The notes under the pieces were generated by a model, which worked only from the letters and a program-made list of their open reading frames with translations, was not told the origin of the DNA and did no database searches. Position numbers and translations under genes: made by a program. A DNA stretch of 64,000 bases from Crossaster papposus (Eukaryota > Echinodermata > Asteroidea > Velatida > Solasteridae). Shown here piece after piece: positions 13,701-25,700 of this stretch; the stretch's first letter is position 1, and every line of letters starts with the position of its first letter. The stretch lies in assembly GCA_037893245.1 (NCBI GenBank), contig JBAIAA010000021.1:1426001-1490000 (forward strand), given 5' to 3'.

Positions 13701-16700
13701 CTCCTTGCATAGTTTGTGGTAAGGCTAGGACATTTCATGGAACAATGACTCCTTGCTACTGTGGCGGAATGCGACGTCGGCGGGGAGGCCTTCCGGGACA
13801 GATCTTATTGATCCCAGGACTCCAACCAACGCCTATTATCCCACAAAACTATTTATAACCTTACGAGGGGATGAGCGGCTATCCAGACGCAAGGGGGACA
13901 ATTACGAACGGCGGCTTTAGCCTAGGGGCAGTTCGTTTGGTGGAAATATACCACCGTTCTGTGATTGAGAGGGTAACTTGAATGTAATATAATCAGAGCA
14001 CTAATTAATTGGTCCTAATAGTCCTCACACACTGCAAATAAACCTCGGTGACAACAGATTTCAAGGACGAGTATGATTGGTCTTATTCTTCTTCGATCAC
14101 AGCCTTAATTATATTATAAGCAATCAATATATTTATACAATGATAATCCTCGCTTGTTACAACAAGGGGTCAACTGCACCTCTTATAATAAACTTAGCTA
14201 GAAGTAGTCCTCACTGTGGTCAACTGCACCACTATAAATAACTTGGCTCCAAATAGTCCTCACTGTGGTCAACTGCACCACTATAAATAACTTGGCTCCA
14301 AATAGTCCTCACTGTGGTCAACTGCACCACTATAAATATAATAACTAATAACAATATAAATCCTCACAGGTCTTTACTAGCAAATAAAGTAACACTTAAG
14401 GGGGGGGGGGGGGGGGGGGGTACTTGCAATAACCCTCACACAGAATAAATGATCTCCACAAGAACTAGAATTAATCCTCACTGCACAGAACGATCAGAAT
14501 AACCCTCGTTGGACTTAGAAACAATAGACCAGGTATAAACGTCTCTGGGGACAGCTAGCTTAATGACCAGGGATGCACTCAACCGATGCTACGCCGCCTG
14601 GCATAGAACACGGCATGCAGACCCTTCAATCACCCTCAGCTCTGCTAAATCCCAATCAACAGGTTACCCTAGCCCTGTCCCTTCAAGTCCCAGTGTTATC
14701 TGACTATCGGAACAGCTATTCAATCCACGAGGGTACCGCGCTACTATTCCAGCAACAGTTACCCTCACACAACTACATAGACCGGTAATTATGCACAGAC
14801 CAGGGTGCGAATACCCTCACAAGAACTAAGCGCTACGACGGTAAGCCTCACAGAGCTAGCTACTCGACAACCACCGGATCGCCACTCAGCCGTCACCGCC
14901 ACTACAGCGTTAAACCGACGACAGGCAATCACCTCCCACAACAAGTAACACTAGCTCTTAAACCAGGCTTCACTACCCTCGCACACACTAGTTCCCGCAA
15001 TGAATGCAATAACAATACACGGTAAAGTATACAACTACACTTACCGAAGCTAACGTTGAAACCCTGTTTCGTGTCGTGAGGAATGGAATCGTGCAAGTAA
15101 CAGACATAGGTCATGTAGCATAGCCACCATTTGCAAGAACTGCCCAAAGCTTCGACGAAGCCCCGGACTAGAACCATACGCGCTGCTGATTGGTCGCGGC
15201 ACACCACTGGATGGTCACCGACATACGCGGTGTGAACCACTGATTGGCCCCCACACTCAATGCATTAAAGTACATGAATTAGACAAGTTTTAGTCTGACC
15301 CTGTTTCGCCACACAGGCCCCAGCTAAGCTTAGTCCGTCTCGGACTAAAAAGCTTAATAACAATTATAAGAAACAGGGCCAACTAATATTAAATATTATA
15401 CATTCATAAAATCTGTCACCTATAATTCATAAGAAACAAAAGTAATGTGTGAGGTCTACCTTGGCAAATGGGCTCAATAGACCTCGCGTATAAGTTGTAC
15501 CCTGCTATGACACGAATACATTATCTAAATACCCTCACTACAATACTGTGAGGTCCTCTTATTTTATACTTGTAACAACTGAGGCTCACTATACCTCATG
15601 TTCAATAATACACAATTATGCAAGTTTTACAATCCTAATTCTCCTGTGAGGTAGTCTGTTTTCCTTTTTATGGAAAACTAAATTTGTCAAAATTCGGTTT
15701 TTAGTTAATAAAAGCAATAATCAAGAATCAACGAGAATTATCAGATATTTTACACCTAATTCTTAATTAGGCTCATTGAGAGTCCATATGTACATGTTTC
15801 TCCCGATGGCGTCGTTCTACTTGCTGTTTTTGCTGAGGTTGTACCGGTTGGCGTCCACAGGCCTCCAGTACAAGTTCTCCTCCACGACCGCAATCGCCGT
15901 CCTCTTGGCTGGGGTTCCGTCTCCGTCTCGGCACACTCCGTCATGTTCCAGGGGTGGCAGTACTTGTAATGCCCCTGGAGGTTGTCACACCGTCTGTCCT
16001 GGTAGCTACAGCTCCCACAGCAGAAGTACAATAGATGGCCGTGCATCAATCTCAGATGTCGCCAGAGACCTAACTTAGAATTGAACGTCTGCTAGCATTA
16101 GAAGCAACCCACAGCTATCGATCGACCAACAAAACAACCAAAACAATTTGGTTAGTAGTGACAGTGACTAACTTATCCCTACCGATATCTTGCGGGAAGT
16201 CTATGTTCCCTCTGGGGATACCGCTTTTGGGTTCTCCTAGGGCTAACTTCCACAACTTTCCCTTCCTCACTAATACTAGGATCTAGCATTCGAGCCTCAG
16301 GAGGCTCATTACCTATATCAGGCTCGACACTCAGTCGCACCTCTTGGCTTGGCATGGACTCCTGAACCCCGGACACTGGTTCCTCAACCAATGGTTCTTC
16401 TACCACTTGCGGCTGATACACCCACGCCTTCAAAGCTTCGCCGGTATACGGCTTTAGCCTGTCTCCGTGAACTACAACAGCCTTCTTTCCAGGCTTCAGC
16501 TGAATCCGATAGGTTACATCGGAAAGCCTCTTGACCACCAAGTACGGTCCTATCCATCGAAGCTCGAGCTTCTGGGATCTCCCCTTTTTCTTGGACTTGT
16601 CGTACAGCCAGGCGAACTGGCCTTGTTTCAGGCCTTCGCCATGTACCTTGCGGTCATAATTTCGCTTCTGGTTCCTGGCCTTCTGCCTCAAGCACTCTCT

Positions 16701-19700
16701 GGCCCGGCCATGAGCCTCCTGCAGATTCTGCCGCAACCTCTGAGCGAAATCCGTTACTGTGGTGTCCTCTACTGTAGGACACTCAACCAGCAAATCAACG
16801 GGGAGCCTCGTTTCCCGTCCAAGCATCATCATGTTTGGAGACTCGCCAGTTGACTCTTGGGGAGTGCACCGGTAAGCAAAACATGCATACGGCAGGCACT
16901 CATCCCAGTCACGCTGTCTCCTCCTCGGCTCGATCATTACAGCCACCATGTTGACCAATGTCTTGTTAAAGCGTTCAACCATCCCATCGGACTTTGGGTT
17001 GTACGCTGTGGTCCTCGTCTTGGAAATACCCAGGACCTTACACATTTGGCCAAACACAGCCGACTCAAAGTTTGTCCCCTGATCGGAATGCAATTCCAAG
17101 GGAATGCCAAACCGACAGACAAACTCACTGACAAACTTGTTCGCCACCGTCTCTGCCTTAGCATCAGGCAGAGCATACGCCTCCATCCATTTGGAACAGT
17201 AGTCCCCAACTACCATGATCCAGACATTGCCACTGTCACTCAGAGGGAGTGGCCCCAGCAAGTCCACAGCCACTCTTTCCATGGGCTCGCCCACCAAATA
17301 CTGTTGGAGCGGGGAAACTCTCCTTTTTATAGGAGATTTCCTCCTCCCACACAGCTCGCAACATCTAATGAATGACCTCACGTCTGCGGTCATTCCTGGC
17401 CAATAATACCGAAACTTGACTTTGGCCAAGGTCTTCGTGACACCCAGATGGCCACTAGCCCGACCACCATGTAGCTCTTGAAGTACTACTTCCTTTAAAC
17501 TCTCAGGAAGTATCAGTCGCCATCTGATCGACTTCCCGTCGTCAGACTCCCAACTTCTATACAGGACACCGTCCCGCACCTCCAACTGATCCCATGAGGA
17601 CCAGAGGGTCTTGCGCGCCGAGGAAGCGGCTGATACAGTCTCCCAAATGGGACGACTGCCCGACTCCTCTTTTGCCCTAACAATCCAACCAATACTTGGA
17701 TCACTAAGTTGAGCCTCTCTGACCCCATCTCTAGGCAAGTGTGGTCGGGCAAAGATACCCCTCACCCTCGCCTCAGAAATCGGCAGGTCAGAGTCCACCT
17801 CATGATAACCCTCACCAACCTCATCGGTCTTGGTCACTTTGGCATTACTTGATGCCTCAACAGTCCCTGGCGCTTCATCAGCGTCAGTACGACCACATTG
17901 CTTGCAGACCTTCCGGGACAATCCATCAGCATTTCCATGCTTACGCCCAGGCCTGTGTTGAATGGTCACATTGTACTCGCTGAATACTTCCAGCCACCTT
18001 GCAAGCTGACCCTCGGGGTCCTTAAAATTAAGCAACCACCTAAGAGCAGCATGATCGGTTCGAAGCAGCACCTTTTGACCATACAGGTACTGTCTAAACT
18101 TCTTGAGGTAGACAACTACCGCCAACAGTTCCCTCCGAGTAACACAATAGTTCCTCTCTGCCTTGCTGAGTTTACGGCTCGCAAAGGCGAGGACCTTCTC
18201 CTCCCCATCATGGATCTGAGACAAAACTGCCCCAATCCCATCTCCACTAGCATCTGTATCTAAGATGTAGTCACTGTCTGGAACGGGATACGCCAAAATA
18301 GGTGAGGTCTGCAGCCTCCGTTTCAGTTCCTCAAACGCTTGCTGACAAGCATCAGACCAGAGGAACTTTCGTGACTTTTCAGTCAGCGCATGCAGAGGCG
18401 ACGCCACCTCGGCAAATCCCCTGATAAACTTCCGGTAATAGGAAGCGAGGCCTAAAAAACTTCGAACTTCCTTTACACACTTAGGTGTTGGCCAATCGGC
18501 CACGGCCCGAACCTTTTCAGGATCAGTAGCCACACCTTCGGACGACACAATATGTCCCAAATAACCAACTGATCTCTGAAACAAGAAGCACTTACTAGGC
18601 TTCAACTTCAAACCAGCTTGCCTCAACCTAGAGAGAACGACTCGCAGTCGCTCAATCTCCTCCCTCACGGTCTTGCCAAACACAATGACATCATCCAGGT
18701 ATATCAGCAGGATGTCCCACTGAAGACCTGCCATCACCCTCTCCATCAACCTTTCGAACGTTGCAGGGGCGTTGCAAAGGCCAAAGGGCATGCAGCGCCA
18801 CCTGTATAAACCGTTCCGCACTACACAGTTTGATTTCTGGCTGGCGTCCTCATCGAGGGCAACCTGCCAATAACCGGATGCTAAATCTAGAGTGGAGAAC
18901 CACTCTGCACCCTCCAATGCATCTAGTGTCTCGTCGATACGAGGGACAGGGTAAGCATCTTTGATTGTTACCCTATTCAGACCTCGGTAGTCGACACAAA
19001 ATCGCTTAGTGCCGTCCTTCTTCCGGACTAGCACTACATTTGCAGCCCAGGGACTATCGGATGGCTCGATAACCCCTCGTTTCTGCAAATCTCCAACCTG
19101 TCTCATTATTTCCTCCTGGTTACACAGGGGATGACGCCGAGGCCTCTCCTTGATAGGCCTCGCATCGCCCGTACTGATGTGGTGCTCCACCACATCAGTC
19201 CGCCCTATGTCACCCTCACCAGAAGAAAATACATCCCGAAAATCTACCAAACAAGCCCTCACCTCTGCATGATACTCCTCACTGAGGTGGACCTTACTCC
19301 GGTCATACAAATCATGTAGGTGACTTGGGAGGTCTCCATGATCCTCACACCCACGACTTCCCACCGGCACTACTACCGAGTCAACCACAACGGTCGCAAT
19401 TGTACCCACAGTTGTCCCCTTACGAACAACCCGTCTCTCCTTATTCGGATTGAATATCCGCAGTGGAAGAGACTCGGCTTGCGGCTCAACCAGCGACCGG
19501 GCTAAAAGTAGCCCTCGCTGAGCCAACTCACCACCACCTTCCACAGGCTCAATGATTGCCGGCTGTCCCGATGCCTCACATGTGGTTGCTACCACACCAG
19601 GCACAACAGCCTCATGGCCTGCCGGAATCTCAGTGGTCTCGGCCACCATAACTCTTCCCACAAACGGCTCCCCGGCACCACTCGTGCATCTCACCTGCTC

Positions 19701-22700
19701 CCCATTTAGTCTCAACTCAAGGCGACGGAAATCCAAGTTACCGCCAGTAGGTAACAAGAAATCCATGCCTAATATACCGTCATACTTGACATCAGCGAAA
19801 ATTACCCGAATCGGGTAAACTGCTTTTCCCAACTGTATGTCCACCCAGGCAACACCCATCACAGCCAGTGGACTCCCATCGACCTGCTGAATGCTGGACT
19901 CTTCAGCTTCCAGCACAGGCCTTTGTTCCCTGGCAATTCTATGATAGACTCGACTACTAATTAGTGTGTCAGTCGACCCTGAATCCACCAGGAACCTACA
20001 CCTTGCTCCCCTGACAACACCACTAACAAACAGCCCATACCTAGGCCGAGTATCAGCGCTTGGCCGAGTGCCTACTGGCTCTCTGCCTTCTGTCTCTCGC
20101 CTCTTACTGGCTCTGTTTGTTCCCAACTCTTGTGCTCGCTTGGACCCTCGGAAATGCCCAGCCTGCCCGGGGGCCCACCGGTCGGCTGGCTGGCGTTTCC
20201 CTGCGGCCATCTCTCCCTATGAGGTCTGGTACATTCCCGGGCGAAATGACCTACCTCTCCACACCTAAAACACTTCAATCCACCAGGCGCTTTCCTTTCA
20301 GGCTGGGGTGACTGCCTCTGAGGAACCCTCGCCTTCTCAGCTGGGCCTGGACCTCGCTTGGTAAGCTCGGTCAGCAGCTCAACCACTTGGTCAATTTTCT
20401 TCGACTGTTGACCAGCACCCTCTTCTAACTTAAGGAGACGCCTCTCTGTGTCAGAGTCGACTGCCCTGGTAAACTTCACGGGTTTACCTTCAGCCCTTCG
20501 CTCACATTCAACTTTCTCAAAGTTTTCGGTCTCAAGGGCAGCACGTATAGCTTCGTCCAATGTCTTTGGGCGATCACGGTATACGCCTTCCCTAACGACC
20601 TGACTATTAACGGCATCGACAAAATGGTTTTTCCCTAGGCGCTCTCGTGCCTCTTCGGGAATCTCAGGGTAGGCCTTCAACGTTAAATCACGGATTGCCT
20701 GGCCCAACTCCTGTAGAGTTTCTTTAGGCCCCTGACGTCGGTGCCTTAACTCCACCAAATAATTTTCGGCCTGTCGACCAGGACCGAATCTCTTCGACAA
20801 CACCTTGACAAGTTCACTATAAGTGAACTTCTTCGACCCATCACCGAGAATTCGGAGGGCCTCTCCCTGGAGACTAGCAGCCAAAAACTCGGTTGCTTGC
20901 TCCCCACTCCATTGATTAACCTTCTTACACGCCTCAAAGTGGCGGTAATAATCGTTCCAAAGAACCTTACCACTGTATCGGTCGGGGGTAATTGTAGGCC
21001 TGCGAGGCCCACCACCATGAGGTTTACCGCACTCCTCATTACCCACCAACCTCGACTCCCTTTTAAGTGGCCATGGGCCCACTCCAGGCGAGTCAACCTC
21101 ACCAACAACCTCGTTGGATTTCCCCACAGTAGGACGAGTTGCGAAACTCAGTAACTCACTGTGTAAATCTCGCTCATTGTTAGCACAATCATCCTCGTGG
21201 TTCCTGAAGGGATTGATTCGAGGACTATGCGTGAGAATAGACCTCACAGGTGTACTTCCAGCATGCCTTTCTCCCCATGAACCCAGATCAGGTGACGTGC
21301 CAACACTGGAACGCTCTCGTGCCTTCAATGAGGCATACCCTGAGGTATCCTTCGGCAACTTCCAACTAATCTCCGAATTCACCAAAGGTGTATCCCTCCT
21401 CTCAGGGGTACCCTCACTCACCATTTTTGGCTGTGCCCCCTCCTTGACAGCCTCTAACTCCGAAGAAAGACGTGCTTTCTCCCACCGCAACCACTGAACC
21501 TCTATTCTAGATTGGTTCAGGTCATCCTGGACAGAACCCATGTCAGCCTCAGCCGAGGTGACACCCCTGTCCTTACTCATACCGATGTCTCCTCCTGACT
21601 AGGAAACTCGGTCTCAACCAAACTCGTCACTGATAATCCTCGCAGTGTACCTCAGCGAGGTTCACTGCCGACAACAACACGAATACAATGTCTTTATTAC
21701 AAGTTCTTAAATTACACTAATCAATCACAAAATATCCCACTTCTGACACCATTTGTGGCGGAATGCGACGTCGGCGGGGAGGCCTTCCGGGACAGATCTT
21801 ATTGATCCCAGGACTCCAACCAACGCCTATTATCCCACAAAACTATTTATAACCTTACGAGGGGATGAGCGGCTATCCAGACGCAAGGGGGACAATTACG
21901 AACGGCGGCTTTAGCCTAGGGGCAGTTCGTTTGGTGGAAATATACCACCGTTCTGTGATTGAGAGGGTAACTTGAATGTAATATAATCAGAGCACTAATT
22001 AATTGGTCCTAATAGTCCTCACACACTGCAAATAAACCTCGGTGACAACAGATTTCAAGGACGAGTATGATTGGTCTTATTCTTCTTCGATCACAGCCTT
22101 AATTATATTATAAGCAATCAATATATTTATACAATGATAATCCTCGCTTGTTACAACAAGGGGTCAACTGCACCTCTTATAATAAACTTAGCTAGAAGTA
22201 GTCCTCACTGTGGTCAACTGCACCACTATAAATAACTTGGCTCCAAATAGTCCTCACTGTGGTCAACTGCACCACTATAAATAACTTGGCTCCAAATAGT
22301 CCTCACTGTGGTCAACTGCACCACTATAAATATAATAACTAATAACAATATAAATCCTCACAGGTCTTTACTAGCAAATAAAGTAACACTTAAGGGGGGG
22401 GGGGGGGGGTACTTGCAATAACCCTCACACAGAATAAATGATCTCCACAAGAACTAGAATTAATCCTCACTGCACAGAACGATCAGAATAACCCTCGTTG
22501 GACTTAGAAACAATAGACCAGGTATAAACGTCTCTGGGGACAGCTAGCTTAATGACCAGGGATGCACTCAACCGATGCTACGCCGCCTGGCATAGAACAC
22601 GGCATGCAGACCCTTCAATCACCCTCAGCTCTGCTAAATCCCAATCAACAGGTTACCCTAGCCCTGTCCCTTCAAGTCCCAGTGTTATCTGACTATCGGA

Positions 22701-25700
22701 ACAGCTATTCAATCCACGAGGGTACCGCGCTACTATTCCAGCAACAGTTACCCTCACACAACTACATAGACCGGTAATTATGCACAGACCAGGGTGCGAA
22801 TACCCTCACAAGAACTAAGCGCTACGACGGTAAGCCTCACAGAGCTAGCTACTCGACAACCACCGGATCGCCACTCAGCCGTCACCGCCACTACAGCGTT
22901 AAACCGACGACAGGCAATCACCTCCCACAACAAGTAACACTAGCTCTTAAACCAGGCTTCACTACCCTCGCACACACTAGTTCCCGCAATGAATGCAATA
23001 ACAATACACGGTAAAGTATACAACTACACTTACCGAAGCTAACGTTGAAACCCTGTTTCGTGTCGTGAGGAATGGAATCGTGCAAGTAACAGACATAGGT
23101 CATGTAGCATAGCCACCATTTGCAAGAACTGCCCAAAGCTTCGACGAAGCCCCGGACTAGAACCATACGCGCTGCTGATTGGTCGCGGCACACCACTGGA
23201 TGGTCACCGACATACGCGGTGTGAACCACTGATTGGCCCCCACACTCAATGCATTAAAGTACATGAATTAGACAAGTTTTAGTCTGACCCTGTTTCGCCA
23301 CACAACCATGATATAATAAGGCTGTTCGACAAACTATGAAGAACACAATAATTGCTTTCCTTTAAGCAACAATTAAATACAAAAATGATTTAGTATACTT
23401 TCAAGAAGTCTAAACTAAAAGTAAATGCTAAAGAATAAAAAGCAAAAAAGAAAGTAAAATCAAAGATATATCAAACCATAGAGAAAAACTATGATCAAAA
23501 TAATTACCTACTAAAAGTCTAGTTTCAGGAAATCAAAAGAAAGATAAACGCACAAAACTAAAATCAATGAAACAAATACAAAACTATTCTTCGTCTCTTG
23601 CCAGGATCATAAAAGATCTAAAAAGTACTATGAGGAATAAGTTGTTTCTAACAAGCAACAGGTGGGAGCAATCAATCAATAAAACTCGACAAACCATGGG
23701 ACAACCCAAGGACAAACTGCGGACAATAAGAAACTAAAGAGTAACCTTTAGTCTTCAAGTAAATCGACTTTAAATTAAAGTGGTTATTAAACTACCCTGG
23801 GAGTGATGCAGCCAGGATTAGAGAATGCAGTGCCTCTCGAGACGTGTACTAAGGAAATAGCAACTTTGACCAAGAAACCAGGATTAGAGAATGCAGTGCA
23901 TCTCGAAATGTGTTCTAAAAGAGTACTGTATTCCTTACTCATAATACAACCACAATGCAGATATTAAAGCAACATTAGATAAATCAAGTTCAAAGCAAAA
24001 TGACACTGTGGCAAAATGTCATTCACATTTTGCAAGCATTCAAAAGTTAAAAGAACATGGAAAGCAACAATTCAACAATTATCAATTCAGAATTAATAAG
24101 AGTTTATAAACAAAAAGTAACTTCTGTTCTAGGACTTCAATAATCAAAATCTAAAACACTATCCTCACACAATAGAAACTATGCAGTGATTGTTCAAATT
24201 AAATGTAAAATTACAATCTGATCTTTACTTCAGAAACTTAAAGAATAACTCGTAAGCCTAGGAGTATAAGAAAGACAAAAGTAAAATCAAACTCACCTAG
24301 AGCAGGACAGGGAATGAACATATTGTAACGTTTGTGCCGGTTGGCCGATAGAGGGCACTAGAGCGATTCCATGGTGTAATCCCCTGACGGTACGCCAGGG
24401 AGACCCGTTCTGGATAGCGCATACGCCGAACTGGTTTAAACCAGTTCCGGGGCCGCGCGATAGCGTTAAGCGTCATGTCAGTGTTTGTGACCAGAGAAGG
24501 AGTGCATTAAAACGACCTTAGAATCACCGAAACCACATAATACTTGTGTCAGTTTCCTCCGCCTGTGTGTGTGTCGACCCCAGACAACGCTTTTCGTTAC
24601 ATTGGTGGCAGCGGTTGGCATGCAGGAGGACTAAGGAAACCAGGTGAAGTTGTTTCATGTTTTCACGAAACCATGATGGTGTGGCGGCCGACTCGCCCTG
24701 CGGCGGGGAGGCGAGCTGGAGTGTGGGCCCGGGGAGCGGGGCCCAGGAGCCGGTGCATTCCGTACATCACGCTGGCGGAGTTAGAGGCCTTCTTTAGGGA
24801 TGTTTTGGGGAACTCTAGGGAGGTTATGGGGACCTGGGAGTCTGGATGTTTCCTGGGGGAGGAGTTAGAGAAGGATAGTGGGGAATTTCGGGACATGCGC
24901 CAATGGCTGGGGGCTTCAGTGCGTCCACTCTGATTTGGAGAGAGGGCGCCCTTCCCCATATTTATCCGGTTCCGCTACCAGGTTTGTGTCGGGGGGCCGC
25001 CCCATGCTGTAGACGGCGGCGCAGCAGACGTCTCGCTCCACACGGGGCGATTCCGAGCTGTGCCCGTGGATGCAGTGGGGGCGGGGCCTCGTCTAGACAT
25101 TCTCTGGATCTTCTGCAGGAATTAAACCGAGTCCGGGGGGGCTCGGCCCATGCTGTGAACGGCGGCGCGGCAGACGTTTCGTTCCACTCGGAACGATTCC
25201 GAGCCGGGTCCGTCGGCGCAGCGGGGGCGGGGCCTCGCCGGGACGCCCACGCTCTCTAAGCCAGTCGTTAGCCGCAGGGACCAGTTGCAGTCAGAGCAAA
25301 CCAGTCACGGTCACAGTCAAATCAGTCACAAGAGCCAGTCGTAGTCGCAAGAGGCAGTTACAGTCGCGGCCACAGGAGCCAGGCGCAGTTGCAGGCACCG
25401 GTCGCAGGAGCCAGTCACAGGAGCCAGTCACAGTCGTAGTCACAGTCGCAGTTGCAGTCAAGTCTAAACAGCTGGGGGTGTGCCGGAGCTGGGGGTGTAC
25501 CAGAGCTAGGGGTCGTCTGGCGGACCACGCGTGCGCCTTGGAGTCGGACCACGCATGCGCCTTGGAGTCGGACCACGCATGCGCCTCGGAGTTGGACCAC
25601 GCATGCGCGACAGAGTCGGACTGCGCATGCGCGACGGAGTCGGACCACGCACGCGCCTCGGGGAGACGGCCCAGGCGTGGAGAGACATTCAACCGGAATT

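Larger units (their letters stand above)
13760..23302 (-). mobile_element. Ty3/Gypsy LTR retrotransposon, looks whole
   Basis: A 9.5-kb element on the minus strand: LTRs at 13760-15313 and 21754-23302, primer-binding site next to the right LTR, overlapping gag and pol frames, a small downstream frame and a purine-rich tract beside the left LTR. The two LTRs appear the same apart from the length of a G run (21 against 16 nt), so the insertion is very young. No clear target-site duplication was found at its borders. Confidence 0.92.

Noticed and set aside
16349-20311. Many plus-strand frames of 60-170 codons opposite the Gypsy pol and gag
   Set aside because: They are antisense shadows of strong minus-strand coding sequence and show no family motifs.
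13755-23307. Target-site duplication for the Gypsy element
   Set aside because: Flanks GCTAC and CAACC do not match; no duplication is claimed.
25521-25664. Regular repeats reminiscent of a CRISPR array
   Set aside because: Units are contiguous without spacers and the genome is eukaryotic.
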